From Acholoe squamosa (lineage: Eukaryota; Annelida; Polychaeta; Phyllodocida; Polynoidae), in the NCBI GenBank assembly GCA_949317995.1, contig OX439050.1, forward strand, positions 47,121,777 through 47,185,776: a DNA stretch of 64,000 nt. The letters are read 5' to 3'. Under the pieces are notes generated by a model. The model saw only the letters and a program-made list of their open reading frames with translations, was not told the DNA's origin and did no database searches. Below are positions 11,951-25,053 of this stretch, piece by piece. How positions within the stretch are numbered: the first letter of the stretch is position 1; each line of letters begins with the position of its first letter. The position numbers and the translations under genes were made by a program.

Positions 11951-14900
11951 TTATTTGCCTGGATCCCCTGGAAATGGTGGTTCTGCACAGTCACAGTTGG
12001 GGAAACTGCCATCTCCACAGCATGGCTGGAGCGAGGGGAGCGGCAGCAGTTTCATCGGCGCCATTTGATCCTCCACTGTCTCCAAGCCTGCCCTGTGCGC
12101 TGCCACTGCTGCGTTAATCTTGGCGAGGATGGGTGCATGGGTGGCATCTGTGGCATCCAGAAGGGTGCGTTCTGAAGGGTCAGTGGCTAGGTTGTACATG
12201 AGAGGTGGGTCATGAAAAGTGACGGCATTACCATAGCAGTCACAGATGAATGGACAGTTTTCTGTGCCAGGGGCCCAGTTGGGTGTGGCATAATGTACCT
12301 TCCAGACGTTTCCTGAATCTGTGGGTGGAGATGGATGAAAAGAGATTCAACTGCAAGGTGGAAATGCAATGCCCATCAAAAAGGGCGACTTCACACAGAA
12401 GGAATGATTCTGTAGTTCTTAGATAACAAGTTATTGAGGATTCATTTTTATTCGTCTTTTTTTTCTTTATGATGCAATTTTTTCTGAAAAACACAGAAAA
12501 TCACAAAAATATTGCAAAAACTCTTAGATTAAACTCGTGGGATGGCATTATCATGAACTTTACAGTCTGTTACAAAACTTAAGAGAGCTAACATTAATTC
12601 ATTTAGCATATAAAATTATCTTTTCAACTAAACATTAAATTTGTGACATCCACTTGCATGTGCACTTTCAGCCCCAATTGTAAATGGGCAATACATACAT
12701 GAGTACCCAAATCAGGTCAATGGGTTTGTACTAACATCAACTACCCCTGTAGTCCCCGGGTAATAAGCAATCCACTGTAAAAATGGTGTGCTGGGCTGAC
12801 AGTGTGGTATGTGGTATACTTATGAGCTTCACCCATAGTCTTACATTAAATTGTCCCTAATAAAGCACGTTCACTTACCATCATCTGGAGCATACCGTGC
12901 TGCTTGTAGGCTCACCCCACAGTAATGGAACAAGTACTCATGAGGTGGTTTCTCATTGTCCCCCTTCAGAAGCGGCATAATGTCCACTCCATCAAGGGTG
13001 CGGTCATTGGGCAGAGTGGCTCCCATGAGGCCGGCAGCAGTAGGGTACACGTCCATCATGGAGACAGGCTGATCTATCACAGAGCCGGCTGGGAATTTAC
13101 CTGGATATCGGACCAACCCTGGTACCCGGATGCCCCCTTCCATGCCACCCATAGCCTTACCGCCTGAAAGATCGAGAACACATTTCATGTTGTTAAGTAC
13201 TAGAATATATAGAAAGTGAACATCGTGAAATAAATACTACACATTATTAGTTTTATTCTATACATACTTGAGGATTCATTACCACTTTAATATGGACCTG
13301 AGGATGAATGGACTAATAGTAAAACAATGGGGCCCCTTTTGCATGTAGGTAAGCGTTTATTTGCCTCATTTATACCTTACATTTGACCACATTGCCTCAT
13401 GTCCTGCCACGTTTGCCTCATTTGGTACTACTTACATCCCTAACTGAGTAAGTAGTATATGGATGTGGTCTATGCAGCAGGTATGTACTAGCAAAGCAAT
13501 GTACCAAAACGATGACTGTGTGGTGGTCAAGGGTGCAAATAGCGTAATTATGAAAGATGATGTACCCACGGTAATTATGTAGCAACCCATAGCATATGAA
13601 CATAAAGTGTCCTTGCCTCTATAGATTCCATTCCAGCCTCCTTGCCGTGAACCATCAAGTCCAGTTTCCGCAGTGTGGGGGCCATTATCAGAGGCAAAGT
13701 ACACCAACGTGTTGTCATCAAGGCCGTTACGTTTGAGTGCCTGGAGGACCTGGCCCACACTCCAGTCCATTTCCTCCACGTTATCACCGTACTCACCATA
13801 CTCACTCACTCCCTTGAACTCTGGTGATGTATGCAGGGCAGTGTGAGCCTATAGAGAGGGTTTGGGTAAAGCTGTTTTTAATTTGAGTAAGATTTTGAGT
13901 AAATGCCTTTATTATGACCACAAAATAATCTAACTGGCTTATCATTTAGAGGGAACATAATACAATGTATTATTCGGATAGTGTTAAATTCACAAGCCTC
14001 AAGTCAAATAGATTCATGATATTTTTGTGTAGTCTTTTGATATTTTTGCAATTGGGATCTAGACAGCAACAAAGGTTCAAAGCAGGGTAAATGCATAATA
14101 GTGACATTTTAAGACTGTGTGAGCATGGACTATGATAGGCATTAACATCTATTCCAAAAAGTAGTTGTTTTATACTACATTTGGAAAATGTTTAGCAATG
14201 GTGTCTCAGTAAAAAAAACAAAAACGATGTAAGACCTATATGTGAAATTCGTCAGTTCATAGTCGGCAACACAGTCCTCTATCAGGAGACAATGAAACGT
14301 TGTTTTTTCTAAGAAGGCCCCTGGGCTGAGGAGAAAACCTCCCATAGAACTCTGAATGCATGTCAACCTACCTGTATCCAGCCTACAACTAGTAGGAAGG
14401 GGGTTTCATCCTCAGCCTGCTTATCAATGAATTCTGTTGCCTCTGCTGCCATCCTGGCTGCTAGGCGGTTATCAAGCCTAATTGGCTGCTCCACCACTTC
14501 CATATTCCGCATCATTACAGCATTAATAACCGTCATATTATTGTACATCCAGTAGGTGAGTGCTGGCACCCCAAGACTCAAAATTATCAGCAGAATGGTC
14601 AGGAACCAGCCGAGTCTCTTTCTGAATATGATCGCGGTTAAGATGCCCAAGATGGCGGCTATGACGAGGTAGGTGTCAATGTTGGGAATCTTTGACTTGG
14701 TGACAGTGGCGTCATCAGGACCAAAGTCCTTTAGGTTGGTCAGGGGAAGGCCGTAGAAGTGGTCGAAGCCTTGTTTGTTTGGGTGATGACAGAAGTCCTT
14801 TTCACCACAGTGAACGCCCATGTGCCATTTACCTGGGGACAATGTGAAAATGCACTATTAAGCTTAACGGAATGCACAGAGTCAAGATCTAATTCTGGAA

Positions 14901-16492
14901 TTTTTAAATCAGTTACTATTGAAATCCTATGACCACAAAGCTAAGTGAATGTCAAATATCTTAAATGAACACAGACAAAAAGGATGTTGTCTCATGCCTC
15001 ATTGGGTGATGAAAGAGCTGCATTGCAAAGATATCTTCAAGATATTTTCAAGAAGATGTTCTCACTTTTTGAGTCTAGATAAAGTGTAGGTCTATACCTA
15101 CCTATCCATGCTGTGGCATATCCCTGCTCCTTAGCCAGCTCAGCCATTGTGATCTCATCAGCAGGCAACCCTCCTGTGCCACTCACAAAAATATTAACCC
15201 TGACAACATTGGATGGAGCCATTCCTGCACATAGAAGAACATCAACTTGACATGGTGAGCTACATGGAGTTGCCTCAAAGGCAGCACCAGTAATCATGCA
15301 CTGATATAATGGCAGGTTACTGGTAAATCCTAAATGGCCTTATTAATTGTTGATAAAAGATTGTCCTTAGACATAGAAGAAAGGCCAGGTGCACCTCGTC
15401 CTTTTGAAAGAAAAAAAAAGAATTGAAGTGTTTCTATTTTAATTTCATTTTATATGCAATTCAAATCAAAATGCCGATGAATTAATTTCTGAGACACTTC
15501 AAACATTGTCCTTGCTTTGCTTGTGTAATTTGTTACTGTTGAACTAAAAGGATCAGTAGTAATTATGATATGTAATAGTGAAATCAGAAATACCGTGCTT
15601 TGATGGGTTACCATTATTCAACACCTATTGGTGTTCAGATTGGGAATGTTCCAGAAGGCGTTCTATTTTCCTATAGGTTACAGGGCATAGAGTACAGCCT
15701 TACCTGTTCTAACAGGGTAACGTCCTGTCATGAGAGCAGCCCTACTTGGAGTGCACACTGATGCTGCTGCCAAGTTCTGTGTCAGCTTGATCCCCTCACG
15801 AGCGATCTGGTCCAGATTAGGAGTCTTCATGCTTGTGTTACCATAGCAACCAATGTCCCCCACCCCTACATCATCCGCTATCATGATGACAATGTTGGGC
15901 TTCTTCTCTACCCTAGGCACTTCCTTTTTCACTTCCCTGGTCTGTCTTTCTTTGATATTGTCATCTTGCCGCTTGACATTTTGTTTTACTGACTCCTCTA
16001 GCTCACCTACTTCTACGACCTTGACTTCATCAGCGTCATCCAAGTCGTTGCTAGGTGGATCACCCTTAATGACTACATCCACTCCAGACTTATCATCTTG
16101 CACCTCTAGTTTATCTTCCTCATCATCTGCATCCTCTTCTCCATAATCTTGTTGTGTTTCTCCTTGAACTCCTTGGCCCTGACTGTTTTTGTCATGACTT
16201 TGTTCATCCTCTTTTATTTGAGGATCCTCACTTTTCATATCAGTAATAGGGACTGCTTTATTGCTGCTGTCAACTTCCCCTTGCCCTCCATCAGCTTTTA
16301 TGGCCTCATGTTGCAGGCTAGGAGCAGCTTGTTCACCTTTTAAATTTGAGTCTGCTGGTTCCTTATTGACTAGTTTCTCCTGAGGTTCAATAGTGTTTGG
16401 CTCATCTTTCCCTGGCTGTCCTGAGAGGTCAGAAATAACCAACCCCACAAGGACAAATATTAAAGCCACCTGTAGACATCGACCCATCGCAA
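11951..16492 (-). CDS. Steryl-sulfatase/arylsulfatase-type sulfatase, intact, predicted 748 aa
   Basis: Coding exons: 15704-16492 (ATG at 16487), 15102-15224, 14372-14832, 13617-13848, 12879-13163 and 11951-12312 (TAA). They sum to 749 codons in phase. A signal peptide (residues 1 to about 23) is followed by a low-complexity acidic linker to about 195, unusual for the family, then the alkaline-phosphatase-fold sulfatase domain. Catalytic features seen: metal Asp205/Asp206 in IADDVG; formylglycine motif CTPSR with Cys245; GKWH (K304, H306); AHT (H458); SDNG (D510, N511); YRGGK (K536). Two hydrophobic helices at about 356-372 and 376-397 match the steryl-sulfatase membrane hairpin. Known family role: hydrolysis of sulfate esters such as steroid sulfates in the ER/lysosomal lumen; the substrate here is unknown. 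The start is preceded by a strong acceptor (ccctctcctccag), so a non-coding 5' exon is likely. The intron after 13617 uses a GC donor. Confidence 0.94.
12663..12805. mobile_element. Small MITE, 'ACACTSTCAGCCC' family (copy 2)
   Basis: Left 'gcactttcagccccaattgt', right 'gtgctgggctgacagtgt' (inverted). It lies in the last intron of the intact sulfatase. It is inverted relative to copy 1 and shares the interior 'gtttgtactaacatcaacta'. Confidence 0.8.
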
Positions 16493-19045
16493 CTGGAGGA
16501 GAGGGAAACAGTCATAATCACATGACACAGAACTGCTAGGGACACCAAAATCTAAACCTTTAGTCTACATTCTGAGATATTTGCAAAGGCCCTTTATTTG
16601 TATCTAGTCGAATAAAATTTGATATTTTATTCCCCCCCCCCTAAAGCAAACCTTTTCCAATCTTATTCCCCAAACCTCCCTTAACCCTCAAACGGTTATT
16701 TTTTAGGGCTGGGGCAGTCTGGTAGCCATACACACCCACTACCGTTACTGTATCTAAGTGATTACTTATCTAAGTAGTCTGCACGTTGAAAACGCAAGGT
16801 GTAGAACATTTGTCAGAGCAAACAAATTTAGAGCAATTCGTAATGGTACAATGATACCAAAATCTATAGCATTAGGTGGTCCCTTTAGATTATTTAACAG
16901 CGAAGATTAGCACTGGGGAGGTTTTAAACCAGGTACCTTTAAACTATACCTCACCAGCTTTGTCGTAGTAATATCATATAGCAAGATACAGACCAAATGA
17001 ATGTAAATAAAATATTGTTGCTGCAATAAAGAAAATTTGTACTGAAAAAATAAATAAAAAGAATGACGATTTAAGTTTGCCCCCCTGGTGATATTTTGAT
17101 CCCTTTTAGAGTTACATCTAGCTATATTAGTGGACACAGAAAGCCCATGGTAAAATATTGGATACACAACTTCAGTTGTAAACCTATTACTTTGAAATCA
17201 TTTTTATCCCTAGAAAAAGAATATAATTTCTTAATTTCTTGATTACTTTAGGATCCCCCGTTCCTTCTTACTTTACAGTGCAGGAATACACCATTAGAAC
17301 AGGGTGATGTGGATCCTAGCAATATCATGAGGGGTGGATTTCAATCTCACCTAATGCCCCACAGAAGGAGGACACATTGGAGTTGAGATGTCTTGTTGTG
17401 TTAGACACCTAGGCCCATACAATATCAGGCAATCCTAAGACAAAACATATCTTACTGGCGTAGGTGTCTATATATATCGTTTCTTATGTTGGTGTCTAAG
17501 GAATGTTTATAGTCAGTATATGATAAAAAAAAAAAAACCAAAAAAAAAACAAAAAAACAAAAAAACAAACACAGCCCCTACTGATTCAGTGTTGCATTAG
17601 AATGGCCTGTTGGGTGGTCAATATGACGATAACATACCTCTGAAGGAGCAGGGTGCTTCCAGTACCTCTACAACAAATGGCAGGAATTAGAATGCCAGAT
17701 ACATAATTATAGGGCCTTAGATTAAAGGGATGACTTCACATGGGGGCCAATGTCAGCAATTTAATTGATTTAGATTCCATATGTAATCATGTTTCATTGT
17801 TATCGATATTGGGTGCCTATGTCAGCCTCAGATAACGCATAATGCAAGCAAGTAGGTACAGGATCTGTCCGTCTGTTTGGATGACAGGTCATGGTGCTAT
17901 AGCTCACATAGCCATTATCAGCTGGGGGCCGCCATTAGACCCCGACGCCACTATGACTAACACCTTCAGCCCCCGACTCCGCAGTATATGCCAGGGATGC
18001 CTCCCATTGGTCAATAATACAATAGCCATGTGCCGTATACACGCAGGGGTATCAGCAGATACCAATACAAGGGATATCAGCTGATGTCAGCTTATCAGCC
18101 TTAGTTTCAAAGATCATGGCGCTTCTGTAGTCTAGGTACAGAGTGTACCAGTCCTTACTGAGCTAAAGCTTACGCCCTATGTGTGCAGGAGGGCATTTCA
18201 AAACACAGTACGACTCTATCCCCCAAGTCACGCAAAGGTTCCCACTGGAATAGCATCGACATTTTGCAGTTGTGGGGCTGTGTGCGATTGTGGTGCCTAA
18301 GGAAAATATTAATCTCCTGCTCTTTAGTCCCATTGGGAGTTAAACACGATATGCCATGCTTTAAATATAGGGTCCATAATAATAGACTATTTTCTGTTTA
18401 ATTCAAATGAGAAAATGCTGTCACTTGTATAGCATACATGTACTATGCCCGTGTCTCAAAATGATTCCAAGGGAGGTAAATGCCCGGTCCCCGCACTCAC
18501 TGATGGCCACTGACACCATGTGTGTTATGGAAAACACAGAAAATGAGGTCCCTTTTCCAGTCTTTGTATGGAAACTGAAAAAAGGGGTGTTTTTATACAT
18601 GATCCTTGTAAAGAGGGTGTTTTTTTTCATGTGCCTTCATGGAATGGGGTTCTTAAAATCACCATAGTTCCAGCTATCCATCTATCTCATCCACAGATGG
18701 AAATTCTGGCATGCAAATGAGTGCCTAACATCCAAATTTGTCTATTATTTGTTGTTTCTTTTCATGGAAAGGGAGTACTTTTTAGGGGCTAAAAATTCGT
18801 GATTTTGCCATAAAAAGGGGTCGTTTCTCACTCAGAAATTAGTAGAAAGGGGGTATATTTGGGACCCCAGAACGCACATGGTGTCGTGATGAATTTGGGA
18901 GTGCGGGGACCGGGGGTAAATGAGAAATAGGACATAAACTAGACCATTATTCAGCCTATTGTTAGGATCTTTCATATTTAAGATATAGGGCTTGTCAGAA
19001 TAAGAAGAATAAATTTTCTATTAATCTTTATACTGAGGATATATT
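16493..19045. other. Intergenic region upstream of the intact sulfatase
   Basis: Expected to hold the promoter and non-coding first exon of the minus-strand sulfatase. A candidate 5' UTR exon lies at about 17642-17671 on the minus strand (AG|...|GTATGT borders), but this is weak. It also contains an A-rich run at 17525-17573 ((A)n with C interruptions). No other gene is supported. Confidence 0.4.
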
Positions 19046-19312
19046 CACTGAAAACCTGGAAGATCCGAAGCTAGTCAGTGGTGACGACTTTATAGGTCCT
19101 CAGGTTGACAATACCTAAAACTACAACTCTAGGTGGTCAAAATGACGACTTAATGTTGTCATTCTGACAACCTAAGTTGTCAGTATAACAATACTGACAA
19201 CACAGAGTCGTCATACTGATGACATAGGTCGTCAGGATGATGACCTAAAGTCTTACCACCTAAAGTTGTAGTTTTACCACTGACAAGTTTGGGATCTTCC
19301 AGGTTTTCAGTG
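19046..19312. mobile_element. 267-bp palindromic MITE, 'CACTGAAAACCTGGAAGATC' ends
   Basis: Exact 21-bp inverted ends: CACTGAAAACCTGGAAGATC plus C on the left, and its reverse complement on the right. The interior is a ladder of short inverted words such as 'gttgtcagtataacaatact' and 'gtcgtcatactgatgac'. The whole element could fold into one long hairpin. No coding capacity, no convincing target duplication. Confidence 0.85.
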
Positions 19313-21149
19313 TAGTATGAAGCCCTAGACACACAGAATCTGCATCATGCACCTATATTACATCTAAAAATATCATGGCAGGGTCATGGAAAATGAGGAC
19401 ACTGCTGAAAACATGTGTATGGTCTCCCGAGTATGGCCTATACTGAGACTAGGTCACACTAGCTTATGTCGTAGTGTGTGTGGCCATATACTGGTAACCC
19501 AGTTTGATATTTAGATACTATATGTATGTGGCAGCTGAGACAGCATAAGGTTGGACTGGGTTATAAGGCATTTATATTAAGAGGAATTCAACATTCGGCT
19601 ACCTCTAGTCCAAATAAAACATGAGGTTTAGCAGATTGAATTTGCCCTGTCTAATTAGTTGTATACACCTCATTTTAAACTAGAATTACAAAGAATGTCC
19701 CAAGCCCTAGCATTATACTATACATAGGCATGTATAAACTCATATATGTAAATCATCAGTCTGTCAAGTGAAATCAAGGGTACTTACCTGTATTTGACAG
19801 ATAGGCCTGGTCTGCTTTAAGACATTGGGCCTATTGAAATACAGATAATCAGTCTGGACCTAATACAAAACCTCTAGTGTAGCTTCTCCATCTGGTGCCT
19901 TACAGAGATGTGTTTGTACTATATGTAGTTTATATTCAGCTATTATCAACTGATGGGTGAGGAGGAGACTTATTGACCTTAGAAAGGTCGGCCATGATAC
20001 CTGGGAGGTAGCCACTAATCTAAATATATTCAGTTAAGAGTTTTAAGGAGCACGAAATTCTGCCAGGATTGACCTTGGTCGCGCAGGCAGATAAAAAAAA
20101 AGCATTAAATGATAAACTGTGGTCACAGACTCTCCTCTAGACACAGCAAAGTGTAACCTGATCCAGGGTATGTAGATAACACCAAACTGCAGGGTATCTG
20201 CCTGATAACAAAATGTGACAAAAGTCTTCATTAGGCAGTTATTATCCCCAAACAGATAAATTAAGCATGAACAGAGCTCCATATAGACATATATCATAAT
20301 TGTAGTCCTACTAGAAGTAATAATACAGATTTATGTTCAGGATATTGTTATCAATCTCTGTACATTAAGACCTTTGCCTCAAGTCTCGTATACATTGTGG
20401 CAGAGAATCGATATTAGTATCAATAAGGTTGAGAAACTGTGCCAGGACGTCTCAGTGATACAATGCCACAGAGAGGACCGGTTATGTTTCAGAGGAAGAA
20501 AAAGAAAGAATGTTTGCTCTGTTTGAAATAATATCCATTTCCAAAAACGTTAGAAATGGCAAATATAGGTGAGACATTGCTGCAAATGTAAAGATTATTC
20601 TAGCATATATTTTTCGACATTGCTCCTATTTGCAAAGTTTTTTTTTTCAAAGGAAAGCATTATTGTTCATCGTTCTGCTTCTCAGTAAAACGTTGAATCA
20701 ATGTTGATAACTGGTTCGTCAAACAACAATTATATCTGACATTGGTTCAACGTTCTGTGCCCATTGGGTCATGTGTAGGACGGTCAAGACATTGCCTCTC
20801 TCTATATCTGATCATGCATAGATCAGCCACTTATCCACTTGTGCCACTAAATTGGCACAGTTTAAGGTTCAACAATCATACAAACCCTGATTATCACCCA
20901 GGCCACATCTGAAGATATCACCTGACATCAGCTCGTATGTACCGTGCACTATTGGCCACTAGCTGGTCTGGAGCTGGTTCCGGCACACACACTGAATAAA
21001 ACTGATAAGATGGGACCAGCATGTCCCTGGAAGTGGGTGTTAACCAGAGACAAGGTACCCATCATGGTACATGTTCTCAGTGTGTTTAACCTCAACCAGC
21101 GAAATTCAAAATGGCGGCTCCACTAGGCCTCCATACTGAGTCCTATAGG
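19313..21149. other. Gene-free intergenic stretch
   Basis: No exon with paired splice signals. Near 20690-20760 is an inverted pair of 'aacgttgaatcaatgttgat' / 'gacattggttcaacgtt' type words, which is probably the end of another small foldback repeat. Confidence 0.4.
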
Positions 21150-22860
21150 ACCAGCCAATGGCGAGCAGGTATAGGACAATCAGGGCCTGGTGCAGCCTGA
21201 CCGTTGTACGACTGAGAGAGTACCCCAAGTACAGTAGCTGCAGCTCATCAGTAGTCCACCTGAGGGAGACAAGGAAGCTGACCTATCAGAGGCCAGGGAC
21301 AGCAGCAGCAGGTGGAGGAGGCCGGAGGCCAGCAGCTGCTGTAAACAAGATGACCAGGGTCTAACTTATACTTTGAAGCTCTGTATGGGCTGAAACCTTT
21401 CTAATATCTGGCTAGAATTATGTCTTATACTTTACTTCTACTGGGTAAATTGCAAATATATTGACTTAGGGAGCAGAAATTTGCACCAACTTGAAGTAGT
21501 TTTTTTATTTTGGACATCCCTAGTCTTCCTCATAGGGAATGCACTATTGGCAGTGGACTTAGTAAGGTTATTGTATTTATGTCCATCTGTACCCCAGGTA
21601 TACATCTCACCCTTACTGTACCCTAGGTACACATCCCGTCCCTACTGTACCCCAGGTACACATCCCACCCCTACTGTACCCCAGGTACACATCTCACCCT
21701 TACTGTACCCCAGGTACACATCCCACCCTTACTGTACCCCAGATACACATCTCACCCTTACTGTACCCCAGGTACACATCCCACCCTTACTGTACCCCAG
21801 GTACACATCTCACCCTTTCTGTACCCCAGGTACACATTACACCCCTACTGTACCCCGGGTACACATCCCGTCCCTACTGTACCCCAGGAACACATCCCAC
21901 CCCTACTATACCCCAGGTACACATCCCTCCCCTAGCGTACCTCAGGTACACATCCCACCCCTTCTGTACCCGAGGTACACATCCCACCCCTACTGTACCC
22001 CAGGTACACATCCCTCCCCTACTGTACCTCAGGTACACATCCCACCCCTTCTGTACCCCAGGTACACATCCCATCCCTACTGTACCCCAGGTACACATCC
22101 TGCCCCTACTGTACCCCTGGTGCACCCCTACTGTACTCCAAGTATCTGGCAAGAATTATGTCTTATACTTTACTTCTACTGGGTAAATTGCAATTATATT
22201 GACTTAGGGAGCAGAAATTTGCACCTACTTGAAGTAATTTTTTATTTTGGACATCCCTAGTCGTCCTCATAGGGAATGCACTATTGGCAGTGGACTTAGT
22301 AAGGTTATTCTATTTATGTCCATCTGTACCCCAGGTACACATCTCTGGGGTACAGTAGGCGAGTAATGTGTACCTGGGGTACAGTAGGTCAGTAATGTGT
22401 ACCTGGGGTACAGTACTGCCTATGAGACAGAGAAACAGGGAAACAGGGTCGTTCTGTACCTGGGGTACACAGGTGACTGCTGGTAAAAATGATGCCAAGT
22501 CCATAGCCAAGAAGAATACAGGGGGGCTGTATAGTATGAGGTAAGCCCCATACTCATTTCTAGTTATAAATCTGTAGGTATCTATCATCTGTCAACATAC
22601 CCCAATCATTTAATCAAATTATAAAGTCTAGTTATCTGTAAGTCATGAGAGATGGAGTGATTTGTGCCTTGAATGGACATGTTTTGGCCCACCAAGACAT
22701 CCACCATCTTGCCAGAAGCAGATGCATTATTCTGCTGCAGGAGTTGCCAGCTCCTGATTGGCTGAAACCTTGTGTACCTCAGGTGGATTACTAATGAGCT
22801 GCAGCTTGTGTATCTGGGGTACAGTCTCAGTCGTACAACGGTCAGGTTGCGGCATGCAGA
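21150..22860. mobile_element. 1.7-kb foldback composite with long inverted ends around a minisatellite
   Basis: The left arm (about 21150-21310, containing 'ctgaccgttgtacgactgag' and 'gctgcagctcatcagtag') recurs inverted at about 22710-22860 ('ctcagtcgtacaacggtcag', 'attactaatgagctgcagc'). Between the arms is a directly repeated block of about 185 bp (21415-21600 and 22150-22337, sharing 'gtcttatactttacttctac' and 'gcactattggcagtggactt') that brackets the minisatellite. This is the architecture of a foldback (FB-like) element. The long open frame at 21481-22260 follows from the repeat and is not treated as a gene. Confidence 0.75.
21590..22140. repeat. 29-30-bp minisatellite, 'TACTGTACCCCAGGTACACATCCCACCCC'-like unit
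   Basis: About 18 tandem units of the pattern 'ctgtaccccaggtacacat' plus 'cccaccccta' occupy the stretch. Most units are 29-30 bp, with C/T variation and occasional shortened units near the right end. Each unit holds the palindrome GTACC...GGTAC. Confidence 0.95.
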
Positions 22861-25053
22861 CTTGTATGTTTTATTTAATCCATGGTATGTATGCTTAGGG
22901 GAAATCAATCCATAGATTACACTGTAAAAATATGTGATCGAAATAAAGGTGAAATCCTTGTCCCAAATTTTGCCATAATTATTTTCATGGAGATCCTTGC
23001 ACCACAGTGTGTACTGTACTGCTTCTTTCTAGAAACTACACTGCTTCACTGCAATGCAATTACGTTGGTTCACTGTTCAGTTTTACGAGGATCCCTGGTA
23101 GATTCAACAGTGTTATTTCTTAGAGTGTGTCAAAAACAGTCAAGCATTTTCTTCTTCTCTGGAACAGTTTTCAATCACCTGACTGCACCTAGCCTATAGG
23201 TACAAGTAACAATACAGTAATGGTGGCTCATTGTCGATGTAGGGTATATCCTTGGTAATTCCATAAGCATTTTGATGGTTGTTTATTTGCTTCAAAACGA
23301 AGTAGTAAATATCTAGCTTGTAAACCAAAGGTTAACTCTGGAAACCAATCCTTCTGAGGGCCTAGAATCTAGAGAATCTTTCATTTTAAAGCACCATTGA
23401 ATAAAAACCTGGCCATAAATATCATGAGGATTCCTTCAGAACCTGTCGTATTTCAACCTTCTCAAACATTATTCGATGGTAAAATATTATGTACATATCA
23501 TAATTTCACTTGTACCTCCATAGATGCAAGCAGACCTGTCAAATCATGAACATCATTAGATTTGAACCTATCTAGGGACCAACCTCTTTAGCTCTATCAA
23601 TAAGGTGGTCGTAGTACAGGAGAGTTTTGCTCCTATGATAAATAGAGCTGTCACAGGCCCGTAACTGGGGGGGGGGGGGGGTCGTCGGTTCGAACGACCC
23701 CCCGGCCCCTGATGGACCCAAAACGTTCCACCACAGCTATCCTTATGCACATGATAAGCTAGATGTTAGTTTTTGCGGCTTGTAAATCGGACAATTATTA
23801 AGGATTTTAGAGAGTAAACCTTAAAATGGGGACAATTTACCTCACATGGCCCAACACCATTACAGATTTGTATACAAATCAAGTAAATGTCTGGTATTTA
23901 TCATCTGAAATATTTGGTAAGTTCCACCCTTGAACTGAATGAGTTCCACCTTATTGAAAATCGAACCACCCCGCGGAGAGGGCTAGTTACGGGCCTGTGT
24001 CAGTATGTGCCCTCCTTTCAAAACAAGTCATGCTCTGCTTCACCATTCAACTTGCACTCACCACATTAGTCTGAAAAGTCACCTGCCTTGTTTAAAATAG
24101 AGAGAGCTGCACTATCAGGTACCTACTCATGTCACACACTCTATACTATACTGACTGACTTCTCCCGAGTAGGTATACCTACTCAAATCATCAAATCTGC
24201 CTTTTTTAGCACTGTACTTGAATGACCACTTGTAAGCAACAAAAGGGACACGTTATAGCTACATGAAAAGAAAGGACTGGAAACAAGGGCATTTTTAGCC
24301 AGCTCTTCCTTTTACTATAGGAGCAACACCCTCCAGGGTTCAGCAAACAGATGGCGGAGTCACTAGCGAGTAGACATCTTTAGATAGCGGGCTGACAGCG
24401 GTGTGTAGCCCTAAGAAGCAGCAGAAGGTCAGAAAACAGGACACTGACATATCCAATACATGTTTATGGTGTAGTGTAGAGGAACCACAGATGACACAAG
24501 TAAGACAGCATATATACTAAAGTCAAAGTTGATTTTGCTTTCAGTGGAAGCCATAAAACCAGTCGAACTTATAGAAATGGCTTTGGTCTCTATTTAGGCT
24601 GCTCCACAGTAACTAAATTTCCCTTCCTTTGAATCTTCCAATAAGTATACATTTTGACGAGTGATTATAATGGGTGTGGACCACTAAAATTGACACGGCG
24701 ACATGGGCTATTTTAGGCTTAGTGACATGAGACATGAACAATTTCTTAAAATCAACATGGTGACATGAACATTTTTTAAAATTGACATAGGGACATGGCC
24801 CTTTTTTCAATCGACATGTGACACGGGGGACCCCCTATTCACACCCCCATTATAGCTGCAGACTTACTAGTTTTTTTTTCAGATTTTAATTATGAAAGTA
24901 ACGCCGCTCTACCTGGCAATGGATAACTCTCCTATATGAATTTGTGTTCTTTAAACTGAAATAAATCTAAGACACATAAGGGTCTGGAGTCAAGAATGAT
25001 CTTTGAGATAGAGAACCACAACAGTTCAATAAGATTTGATTGTTATTCCTCAG
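22861..25053. other. Intergenic region upstream of the broken sulfatase copy
   Basis: A C-run palindromic patch at about 23660-23705 and an inverted copy of the 'CATGTC...GATTTTAAG' repeat at about 24690-24835 were seen. A splice-acceptor-like 'tgttattcctcag' ends at 25053, directly before the paralogue's start, so a lost or unseen non-coding first exon is expected upstream. Confidence 0.4.

Noticed and set aside
21481..22260. 259-codon open frame of repeated YPRYTSHPYCTP peptides
   Set aside because: It is produced entirely by the 29-30-bp minisatellite; the antisense strand is open as well.
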